A stretch of DNA of 64,000 bases from Flectonema sp. DT1601 (Eukaryota; Euglenozoa; Diplonemea; Diplonemida; Diplonemidae). The DNA lies in the NCBI GenBank assembly GCA_964019425.1, contig OZ025836.1, forward strand, positions 124,001 through 188,000, read 5' to 3'. The translations under genes were made by a program, and so were the position numbers. Every line of letters begins with the position of its first letter. Position 1 is the stretch's first letter. This document shows positions 9,681-20,071 of this stretch, one piece after another. The notes under the pieces were generated by a model. That model saw nothing but the letters and a program-made list of their open reading frames with translations, had not been told where the DNA came from and made no database searches.

Positions 9681-11276
9681 TCAAGTGTCTTCATTTTCAT
9701 TTTTGCTGTTTAGATTTAAATGACGGCGTGCAGCTTCGCGTCCTTTTTGGCGAAGGCGAAACACCCTCTCGGATTTTCTTCGATCCTCATCAGTCTTTGG
9801 AAGCAACGAATGCTCCCTACTTGACAACGCGAATTGTAAAACAGATGTCGTACTTCGATCTTTATAATTCGAAGGCAGTTCATTGTCGCCTTGAAATTTT
9901 GTGATAGACGGCTTTACGCAGCTGGATGTGAAATCAAGAACTAGAATTTCTGGATAGCCATCAATATGACGATCAATCCATGTAGGTATCCCCTCATCTA
10001 CAACATGTTGAGCCACTACAAGTCCAGAATTGTTAGTGACAACACGTGCCAGTTCTTCAACGGTTGGAAGCATCGCCCTGCAATGCCAACACCATGACGT
10101 TCTGACTATTAATAGTATTTTTTTAAATAAAGTTTGTTCATAGTTTTGGTGATATCTCGTCGGTGGTAATTTTGAAATCTGACAACCCGTCAGGGGTAAT
10201 CCTGCCATCGCTCTGGCAGAAAAAGTTCTGATACCAAACTTGTCTCCAGTAGAGTCAATAACATCAGAATACGCATTCACTGGAGGGATGGTTTTTAAAT
10301 TCGCGAGAGCAGACTTAGCAGACGATGGAAAGATATCCAAATATCCCTGAAGATCACCGAAAGGCATTAAAGCAATGAATTTTGAGTGTGCGAATCTACG
10401 AGAGAATTCCCTACTTCGACTGCATCCCAATGTGTAATAGCGAAGGGAATTAGAAAACGTGTGAGACTGAGCTTCGAAAACTTTCTTTTCAAATATCTCG
10501 AGAGACAGCTCTTTAAAATCCGGTAGAACAATCATAGTGGTTGAATGATGAAGAGAAAATTTTGTTTCTACTTCAAAATTCGATGGACTCAGTTCCTGAA
10601 CCAGCGGAACAGCTCGTTCTGAGACCCATCTCCATATACTGTTTTTAGTTGCTTCACTTCCTCTAGGGTAGCAGTATCTCAAAAAATGTTTAGAGTGTCT
10701 ACCACCTCGAATAAGAATTACAGCATTAAATGTACAATCATCATCCTCAGAGTCTGGGTATACTACGTTGAGACCAATATCATTGAAGGTTGGTTTTATT
10801 AGCATCTCGTCAGGGTTTTCAATTGTTTCGAAAAATAATGGTTTCGTAGCACCAGAAAATAATTTTGAGTACTCCGTAGAAAACATCACAATGACTTGTG
10901 AGTTTAGAAGGACCCTCTCAAGTTGAGTTGTTGTTGTAATTATCGATTCGTCACTCATTGCTTTCTCCATGTATTGAGATAAGGCTTCAGGATTGTCAAT
11001 GCTACCGCTGTAGTATCCGTAAAGAGCCTTTCCTTTAAAAACTGTTGTCCATGGTCCGTTACTTACAGCGTCAAGATAGCTGGTGTCCATCCATGCCCTT
11101 CGTACTTTGACTGGACCTGAGAGTTGAATAGCGTCGTCAGCTATGCACTCGTTACGAGTTCTTTTTATCTTTCGATGTTCTTCCGCCTCTACTATCCCGG
11201 AAATGTTTGATTCGCTTAGCATGTCGAGCTGGTTGTTATTTATTTATTCATTTTAACAGAAAATGAATAAAACGAC

Positions 11277-11318
<42 letters not shown>

Positions 11319-12178
11319 CATACCGCAACGCCACACGACGGTTCCCATATAGCACAGGCAAGAACTATTGTGAATGAAGCGGAACGAAGGACATCCTGTT
11401 TTTTTTTATTTTTTTAATTTGTTTTTAATTTGTTTTTATGAATTTTCCTTTAATGAAATAAAAATAAAAAGAAAAATAAAAACCACACCTTAATATTAAC
11501 GGCGTTCACTTCAATAATTCCTGAATACAAGTATCCGTTCCATAGAACTTCCGTAACATTTTCTGGTGAAGGTGATTGAGAGTCGTCCTTACTGTCGGAG
11601 TCTTTTCCTGAATCCGAAGATCCGATTAGAAAATTACGAAGTTTTGCGAACATTGAATCGTCGGTTTTAGTAGCAGGTGCGAGACAATGAACACCTGACC
11701 AACTTGGAGAGCAGCTGCAGACTGAATTGGGTGATTCATAATCTCGTTGACCTCTTCCATAGCATTCCGGGACCAGTTGATAAAGTGGTATCGAAACTGG
11801 GTATGGATGGGCAAAAAATTGAATCTCTGCCTTGTTGTCGTAGATGCTGGATATGACTCCTGTTTTTTTTAAAAATTTCTGCTGCTCCTTTGGAATATCA
11901 GTTCCATGTGGGTACATCTCAACCCTGTCGCCCAACTGCATTGGAGGTATGAATGATATGAGTTGAGTATCGGCATCGAAGACAATTCCTTCATCAGTTC
12001 TAACCTGAACAGTCGCTCCATCTTCTGGAATTCTGACAGCCACAGCTATCTCTCCAGCCTTCAGGGTTGGTCCTTCAGCGAATGTCAATCCACTTTTAAA
12101 GAATACCATCTGACCTTCTTCCTCTTCTCCTATAATTGAGAGAGTTAGTATCCCTACTGCCAACCATATAAAACTCAT
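9681..12178 (-). CDS. Signal peptide-EGF-thioredoxin-like protein (three exons)
   Basis: Exons at 12178-11489, 11395-11324 and 11228-9681 join in frame, all phase 0, to 769 residues. Exon 1 starts with a signal peptide (MSFIWLAVGILTLSIIG) and carries a Cys-rich EGF-like segment (CSCSPSWSGVHC). Exon 2 adds a hydrophobic stretch (SFTIVLACAIW). Exon 3 ends with a thioredoxin fold containing an intact redox pair, WCWHC, about 135 residues from the end, and a basic tail. This suggests a secretory-pathway disulfide enzyme of PDI type. The alternative is two genes, with the acceptor before CTCGACATG (11228) serving as a trans-splice site for a 513-aa thioredoxin protein. I prefer one gene because exon 2 ends in GTATGT and has no stop. 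Confidence 0.6.
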
Positions 12179-12628
12179 TATGGTGGTCCCCACCCATCCT
12201 GTTATGGTATTTTTAATTATAAAAAAAAAATAATGATTGGAGAAACTTTATATTTGTTATACTTTAGCAATCTGTTGATTGGGGGGAAAGAACAAAAAAA
12301 ATATGTTTTGTAAAAATAGCTTGTTGTTATCTCTCTGAAAGACTGACGGAGCCACCTTCCCGGTACGTTTTGTTTTCTTCTGAATGATTACGTGTTGCTT
12401 ATTTACTTGCAACGTCCCACAGGAAGGACGAGTTGCTAAAAAAAGAGTAACACTAGTTCGGGTAAAACAGGAAAAAGCCGATCGGCAGCAAAAAAAAAAA
12501 AACAAAAACATAAAAATGAGAATGAAAAAAGAAAATATAAAAAGAAAAGAAGAGAAGAAAAATTATGTAGCAACTGTCATGGTAAGATTATCATATGGTA
12601 CTCAACTATTAGGTTGTTAAGAATACTC
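12179..12628. other. Intergenic spacer
   Basis: A/T-rich spacer between adenosine kinase and the EGF/thioredoxin gene. A TACCATAACAG acceptor (minus strand) lies 18 nt before the latter's ATG. The plus-strand frame at 12384-12620 is lysine-rich low complexity and is not supported. Confidence 0.5.
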
Positions 12629-13737
12629 TTAAAGAGTAAGCTTGTTGTTCATATCGAACTGACATCCATCAACCTGAATGATGTTACCAGCAGACTTGTG
12701 TCCCATCAACACACAGTCCTCAACAGACTTTCCTGAGCAGAACTGGGCCAAGAATCCTCCAACAAAGGCGTCACCAGCTCCGTTGGTGTCCTTAATACTG
12801 GCTTCATCAATCTTTGCGACGTCAATCTTCTTAACTCCATCCTTTGACGCTACAACAGTGCACTGGCTTCCCTGAGTGAAAACAACAAGTCTGTCACCAC
12901 CTCCCTCCTTTGGCATCTTCTGAACAGCTGCTGCCCAGTCCTCAATTCCTCCGGTGAGCTCCAACTTCTTTGAAAGTGACTCGGCCTCGGTCTCGTTTCC
13001 GAAGAGGATGTCAACGTGCTTCATCGCCTCAGAGAGCGGGTCGAAGAAGAAGTCAACGATGAATGGAGCGGCAAGGTTCAAGCAGAAGGTCTTCTTCTTC
13101 TCGTTGGCGTGCTTTGCAACAGTCATAAGAGCAGGGACACAGGTAGTGATGAAGAATCCAGCGCTGTAGAAAACGTCAGCGGATTCGATCGCCTTCTTAA
13201 CGGCGTCGGTCTCAACGTGGGCAGCATCGAACTTGGCAGCGGCGGCGAGGTTGGCAACGAGGGATCTCTCCTTCTTGACAACACAGACAGCGCAGGTACC
13301 AGTTGGAACTCCCTCAGCCTTGTGAAGGACCATGTTCAACTTCTCGTCAACAGACTTTGACTCCAATACCTTTCCGTACTCGTCGTTTGCGGTGGATCCA
13401 GCGTATGAGACCCACTGTTCATCTCTGTTTGCAACCCAGTTGGCAACTCTGGCAGAGTTGAGGGTAGCACCACCCGGAACGTAAACAACATCACTCTTCT
13501 CGCTGAGCTCCTTGAAGATTGGCATGTGTGGCTCCTCGGCAAGGATGGCGTTTCCAGACTGTTTATTATTTTATAACATTACGCCATCTTATTTATTTAT
13601 TTCATTCTACACCAAAACAGAACTCTCTTAAACAAAAGACATACCTTCAATCCGTACTTCTCAAGGAAAGCGGCATCAACCTGAGCGGAGATGTCAAGGA
13701 GGGGGTTACCCATGCAGAAAAGCTTCTTTCCGGACAT
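12629..13737 (-). CDS. ADK: Adenosine kinase
   Basis: Two exons (13737-13645 and 13558-12629; intron 86 nt, GTATGT...ACAG) encode 340 residues, the usual length for adenosine kinase. It is a PfkB/ribokinase-fold enzyme that phosphorylates adenosine to AMP with ATP, a central purine-salvage step, probably in the cytosol (or glycosomes, if the lineage has them). Visible motifs are MGNPLLDISA near the N-terminus (substrate binding), VPGGATLNSARVANW, LNLAAPFI, and the C-terminal anion-hole motif DTNGAGDAFVGGF with the catalytic Asp. The gene is more GC-rich and codon-biased than its neighbours, which suits high expression. The family is clear. Confidence 0.93.
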
Positions 13738-14727
13738 TATATAAGAAATATGAGATAGGTGATAGCTGTGTTTGAAAATAAAGATATGTCAAACTATGTG
13801 TTAAACCGGAAGAACATAAATTCGATGTTGCATTGTGTCCTGTGTATGATTAATAAATAGTTTACACGAAGATCTATCTCAAATCCTAAATCTTTACAGT
13901 TTTCGTGCCGTTCCTCCGAATACGAGGACCAAGACCGCACTCAAGATTGTTGTACAGAAAGATAAGTGAATAAAGAAGACAATTAAAAAAAAACAAACCA
14001 GCATAAGAAAATAAATAACCTAAAATGATAAATACGATGTACACTAATCCAATGTGAGGTGCCTCAATGTTGGCGCGCCGATATATCTAATTATATTTGA
14101 TACATTCAGTTTTGAATGCACAAAATTTTAATAAAATTTTAATTAAATAGAGAAAAAAAAATAATAAAATAAAATGCGAAAGGATATTTCCATCCTCGTC
14201 ATGCGTATCTCCACCCGCTTCTTATTTTTATCTAAGCAACAAGAATCTTTTGTGAAGACGAAAAAAAAGGTGCTTCTTTCAGCAAAAAAATTACGAAAGA
14301 GCAACCAGTTTTTATTTCACCAACAGCAGGTTTACTTTGTCAACGACACGTGAACCATGGGTTGTGTTTTTTTTTCCCCTTAATTTTTTAAAAAGAAACT
14401 TCTCAACGGATTTGAGTATAGTGTTTTATAACGACATAATAAATCACCCCACGGAAGGGGAGATAATCGTATCGGGTGTCTATTTTTGTGAAGTCAGCAG
14501 ATCGGTTTTAGTTTGCTGGGAGAAATAAAAAAAAAGAAATTTCAAATTAGGCAAAATCTATTCGTTCCTCGCAGTGGATAGGGAAGGACCGTCTAGTTTT
14601 TTTACACGCTTCTCGCTATACCAGTATCGGTTTACAATAATAAATTAGTTGTGTAGTAACAACGTTGGAAGATAGAATATTCTCATTTCTGTTATAATGT
14701 GATCCATTGACTCTGAGACCTGCATAG
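13738..14727. other. Intergenic spacer
   Basis: About 1 kb between the adenosine kinase start and the rRNA-like fragment. It is A/T-rich with poly-A and poly-T runs. I find no gene-like frame, tRNA or repeat copy. Confidence 0.5.
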
Positions 14728-14754
14728 ATGACTACTGGCAGGATCAACCAGGTT
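14728..14754 (-). rRNA. Fragment: 5' terminus of small-subunit (18S) rRNA
   Basis: The minus strand matches the universal start of eukaryotic 18S rRNA over 27 nt, including CCTGGTTGATCCTGCCAGT and the following AGTCAT. Normal 18S sequence would continue toward lower coordinates, but similarity breaks off after that; only scattered words (TATGC, GTCTCAGAG) recall the usual continuation. No 18S body is present, so this is a fragment and not a working gene. Its origin is open: a relocated or retrocopied piece of rDNA, or an element that carries this stretch. Confidence 0.6.
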
Positions 14755-15208
14755 TCTTGTTACTCTAACCAACAGGGAGTACCCGAAAGTACGCACCCGA
14801 GAGTTGAAAGCATCAAGACGTTGGTTGTCTCTTTCTTTTCCGCAGTTCTGATAGAGGCAGTCACCACCAAACCTTTCGGTCAGCAGCAGCTTCTCTATAG
14901 AACTTGTGATGGTTTTCACCATCGTGCCTTTCAGAATACATTGGCATGTGTGTAGCTCAGACGAGTCTGATAACTACTTACTGGAACGAACCCGTAAAGA
15001 GATTTGTCCTCGATGGTTCTAATGCACTAGCACAAGGCCGGGTGTAATGAAACCATGCACGATGAGTAGTCTTCAGACACATTTGTTATATTTAAGGGGA
15101 TTTACAGCTCAGACCATTAGGTGTCATTGCGCTCGACAAAAGGATTCCAAAATAGTTTAAAAAGAGACAGTTAAGTGAAGAGTAGTTTATCGTTTTCGCT
15201 TTACTAAG
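14755..15208 (-). other. Structured, possibly rDNA 5'-spacer-derived sequence
   Basis: This lies directly 5' of the 18S-like start on the minus strand and is far less A/T-rich than the flanking spacers. It contains compact hairpins, for example GATGGT-GAAA-ACCATC (near 14917-14932) with a GNRA loop, and GTAC-TTTCGG-GTAC (near 14779-14792). If the neighbouring 18S word is rDNA-derived, this would be the external transcribed spacer. It could also be an unrelated structured RNA. No protein frame is convincing. Confidence 0.4.
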
Positions 15209-18200
15209 TTAAGCGAGTGATAGAGTTACAGTTATCGACGAATTATTATCGTCGAACAGTAATCGAAGCCATCTATAAACCAAAGATCCAACACCAAGTA
15301 GAATCACTACGGTGAATAAGAGAAGCAATCTGACAGTTATTTTCATACCAATGCACCTTGCTTTGTAATCGTGCATTTCCATAAATTTTGTTAATGCTGC
15401 AATGACGGTTGCTTCACCGGCAGCACCAGCTTCATGAACTACTTGGACCCTTTTAAAAGTCAAAGCAGAAGACATTAATACCAAATGTTCATGACAATAA
15501 TCGTTTACTTTCTGCCATAATCTCATGTTCCTTAGCAGCATTGGTGTCATAAGAATTAGATACGTCGATGCTAACGTAAAACTTCGAGTATGATGCTCTG
15601 GATGTCCATACAGCGCTAAATCATAAACAAAAGTAACTGCCAACAACAATGACGTTGATACTACGATGAGTACATTCATACTTAGAACCTGTGTTGGAGT
15701 TTTTTATTGTTATTATTTTTAATGATAATACAAAATAGTTAAAGAACATACAGCTGTCCGACTGTTATGTTTCATTACTGGACTTCCGTACAGTATGAAA
15801 GCTCTACAGACGTACCATCCCTGTTTTATTTTATTTTATCATTTTTTTTTTTTTTTTTTTTTTAATTTATGACCTTCACATACCAATAGTGTTTTTAATT
15901 CGGATACATTTTTTGGATTAAAAGCCGAATCCAGACCTACAACAGACAAATTAAAATGATTACTAGTGTGCGCAGCGACAATAGAATTATCAGGATAGAC
16001 ATCAGCGAGAGATGTGAGAAGTGACAACTGAGTCACAAGAAGCTTCTGAACGCTGTTAATTCGTAGCATCTGAGTAAAAATACCACTCGCGCTAATAGCA
16101 ATAGTGACAGCAGAGAACACAGCGATGACCCTTTCGATCCCCGTGTCTCCCCACATTGAATCATGCTTGATGAATCTATGAATTGGTATAGATATACCCA
16201 TTAGTATTCCACAAAACAACCCAAGTCTAGTTGAGTAGGTTGAGTGTGCAACGTATCTTCCATTAGCATGCTCATCCTTCCAAGTCACTGGCCACATTGA
16301 CAACTCATTTCCAAGTGAATGTAATTTCGAATAACTAAACTCTGCGAGTAAACAGTAATGTGCATCTGGTAAGGTTTCAAGTGAATGAGCCATCTTTCTT
16401 GGAAAGGCGTGATACACGGCAGTCGTTAACGACAAGAATATAAAAGAAGCGACTGGCAGAACGACATCAGCCACCGATATTATGTTATGGTCACCTCTAC
16501 CGACATTGATATCACCAAATGAATAAACAAATATTAAAACAATTAAAGGAAAGATTGTACACGCTGAGTACAAGTGATCGGTGGGACTCTCAAGCCAACG
16601 TGGTAATGCACCGCTAACAACATAAGTCCTCTCGAGTCTGATGTTTGAGAGTCCCCAATAACACTTTGGAAGAAATGGATAAGGGAATAACATGATAGCA
16701 AATAATCTCGTGAATTCTGAACATGAGAAAGGTTCTCTAGCAGGTCCACACATTGACAAGACAGCTTCCACAGTCTTTGCTCTGTCAGGACTCCCGTGAG
16801 GTAATCTCGCAAGGTGAGTTCCAGACTGTGCTGGTGCTTCCTTAACTCCTTGTCCCCATTTAGTCCCATCAAACTTTGGCTCTCCCAAAGTAAAATCTAA
16901 ACCAGAATCTGACTGACCATCACCACTAAACATCTCTGATAAGACACTGGGTGCTACAGCTTCATGGAATTCTATACTACTTTGAGGTAAGAATGATTTT
17001 CTTCTGTAAGATTCTTCGGTTCGTTGTCTGTCTAAAACAAGTTCCTGTTCAGTCATTATGTCTTCTTTAATGTGTGCTAAGGTCATAGCGAATCCACCTA
17101 TACGAGTACCACTAAGCTTCAAACCGAAGTCAGAACGTGGTTTTATAATGATGGTCTGTTCAGTACGAGATTCCTCCTCTTCGACAAAGGGTTTGTCAGG
17201 TTCGACTTCGAATACTTTTGTTGACTTCGATTGTCTGATGTTGCTGACTTCTTTTTCAAATTCCTTCTCAAGCACTCCCCAAGAGACTTCCTCTTCAGGG
17301 TTTTGAGTGTCTTTTTTAAGAATCCGACGCCAACTCTTCTGATGCTGGATGAGCCCCATGCCGCTAACCTCTTCATCATTCATGACTTTATCTGCGAGTT
17401 GACTTCTCGTAAGTTTTGAAGGACCTTCATTAGTAGAATAGTTTCGTTGAATTCTTTCAAAGATAGATCGTAATTGTAATCGTTGAGTTGTTTGCAATTC
17501 CTCATCTGATGAAAAAGATCCATCGCTGCTACTGTCGATTGTTGGAACGTCAAGGAAAGCAGGTTCTCGATCTCTAATACTTTCAGTTGATGTAACTGTC
17601 ACAGTTGGATAAGATAATGGATTCTGAGCTGCTGGAGTAGTTTTGATGAAGTCATCTTCTTCTTCGACCTCATCAGAGAAATCACTCACGAAATCTAAAC
17701 CTTTCTTCTTAGTGACTCCATTTGATTTAACAGTCGATTCTAATAAAGATTCAGGAGTTGAGCTACTGTGATAGTCAGATATTAGTAATGACAAGTCCTC
17801 ACAAGAAACAACACCAGTCTGTGATATGAATGTATCCCATTTTCTCAGACTGTCCAGATGTCGAGATGCAGAGTCACGAGCCTTAACAACATCAACAGGT
17901 GTTAAATAACTTGGTGGTACTGGATGTTGTACATCAGGAGTGTAGCTTGGAGGGGGTTGTTCTTTACCTGCGGACCAGTATGCGGGTTCCATTTTGTTGG
18001 CTTTATAAATCATTCCCAGGCCGTTCAGTACTCCGGCAGTCCATTCTCCGTCGATTGCGTCATCCTCATCGTCTTGGTAGAGCATCATTCCTCGACCTTT
18101 AGTTTGAGCTGCTTCCCAATTTCCGATATAAATATTACCCGAGGGGTAGTAGCAGATTCCTAATCCGCTTGCCTTGTCCGAATCCCAAACACCGTCGTAA

Positions 18201-18379
18201 ACAGTGCCATCGGCGTAGTAGTAAACTCCTCTTCCTTCTCGTCGACCAGCAATCCAATTTCCTAAATATATTTCACCGTTGTCATATCGTATGACTCCTA
18301 TACCCTCTCTAAGTCCTTCAGAATTTGTATCCCCAGAATAAATTGAATAGCCATTGTTGTCTCCCTCTACTCGGGGCAT
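15209..18379 (-). CDS. MORN-repeat polytopic membrane protein
   Basis: Exons at 18379-15884, 15820-15752 and 15688-15209 join in frame to 1014 residues; both introns start GTATGT. Residues ~25-140 hold about five MORN repeats (GEIYLGNW, GTVYDGVW, GNIYIGNW). Residues ~150-480 are charged and disordered. The C-terminal half has about ten hydrophobic segments in two groups, so it is a multi-pass membrane protein. MORN repeats usually lie at membranes and cytoskeleton; the fusion suggests a membrane-anchored scaffold. I do not recognise the membrane part. The ATG at 18379 follows two AGs (AATAAACAG, TCCCAG), so it is probably the trans-spliced start. The poly-A run after 15884 is intron. Confidence 0.8.
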
Positions 18380-20071
18380 CTGGGAGTGACCTGTTTATTA
18401 ATAAGAAGAATTATTTATTAAAACTTGACTGTTGAGACGTCGTCTTTTTAATTCCGAAGTTGGATTTCCATAAACTGAGGAAAATGCTCGAATGCAGTTC
18501 CTAAATGAAAGCTTTCGATAATTTGGGCAAGAAAAGTTTGTTTTTTTTTTTTAAAAAAAAAAGAATCAACAAAAAAAAAAAAAAAAAACGATCAATTGGT
18601 CTGCCGAGTACTCTTTCTACGGCTCTTCCGTTTTTTTTTTTTTTCTTTTTTCTTTCCAAAGGGTAATTTGATTATCGGAACAGAGTACCGACTAATTACC
18701 CAACCTACACTTCAGCAACAATGTCCCTCATCACCCGACATTGTTAGGCCAGTTCTGTATTTCAACAGGGACAGAAGAATAGAAGCTCAGGTTAAGACTT
18801 CGTAGTCCTACGAGACTTCTTTTGTTTTTTTTATTTGTTGTGACAATTTTCAAACGGCTAGTAGTAGTAACACTATTATATAAAACAGCGACGTAGAAAT
18901 TGAAGAAAGAAAAAAAAAATACACATTGTAATTAACGACACAAAAACAATTATCTTGTTCAAGAACAGTTTCAAAATGATGATGTGGAAAGTGCTAACAA
19001 CAACAACAACTACGTCTTACATTTCACCAAATATTATGGAAAATTTCGATCACAAAAGAGACAGTAGTAGTAACTGGAGAAATTTGTGAACTGTGGGGGA
19101 TTTAAAAAAAAAAACACTTCAAGATAGTCATGCCTACTAATGGAAACAATCCCAACAGACAGACTCAGACCACATCTATAAGCGTACAATGTTAGAGGAG
19201 GGAAAGGGAATAGGAGAGGGAAGAGAATTTTTTTTTTTTTTTTTGTGCAATCAAACAACACACTTATAGAAATCAAGACAGCTCATCATATAGGCTGGGG
19301 GATACTAAGACGATAGCCGTGCAAAGCATTCGCTCACCTCCATGACAGTCCTAAAGGAACAAAACATCGCTTTATGCATATGAAGAAAAGAACAAGACAG
19401 CGTTATGTCACACGTCAAGTAGTTTTAGTCTGCGAGTTTTTTTTTTTTTTTTTTTGCAAAGATATTTCATTTTGATGCACAGAAAAGAGAAGAAGAAAAA
19501 GATATTCAGAACATTAATATTAATTTTTTAAAAATACGTTTTGGAGGCAAAGGAGGTTTATGAAAAGATCGAGGAAACAACAACACACATCATAAGCCGA
19601 ACCATTGCCACGTTAACAAGGGTAAATTGATTTTTTTTTTTTTTAAGTTAACAAAGGGATGTAATGCCACAAATAAAGACAAGCATCACACCGTATCCTC
19701 AATGATGTTGGACAACACTAGAGTCCGTCCTCCTCTCATTACATTGGAATCCGGTGCAATAAAAATATTTTCTAAGAGAAAAATAAGAGTGAAAAAAAAA
19801 AAAAAAGAAGGGTTTTCTTGCTGTTCATTGTTGTCGCGTAATATTCATCGAATAAAATAATTTCGTAGCGGTTACAAAAAAGCAGAACGGGAAAAAGGGG
19901 GATGAGTACGTTTTTTTTTTTTTGTTGTTGTTTTTGAAAGCTTTGTCATTTCGTTTTTTTTTTTCTTAATCAAACTATCTTGAGTTCGGTTTTATATTAT
20001 TTTTGTTATTTGTTTCAAATGAGCAAAACTTTCAACGTTTTTTGTTTTTCATGTGTTTATCTACAAGAGTA
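18380..20071. other. Intergenic spacer, 1.7 kb
   Basis: A/T-rich with many homopolymers (T or A of 10-19 nt near 18541, 18630, 19228, 19437 and 19630). It separates the MORN gene from LKR/SDH and should hold the latter's 3' UTR. Small frames are low complexity and I support none of them. Confidence 0.5.
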
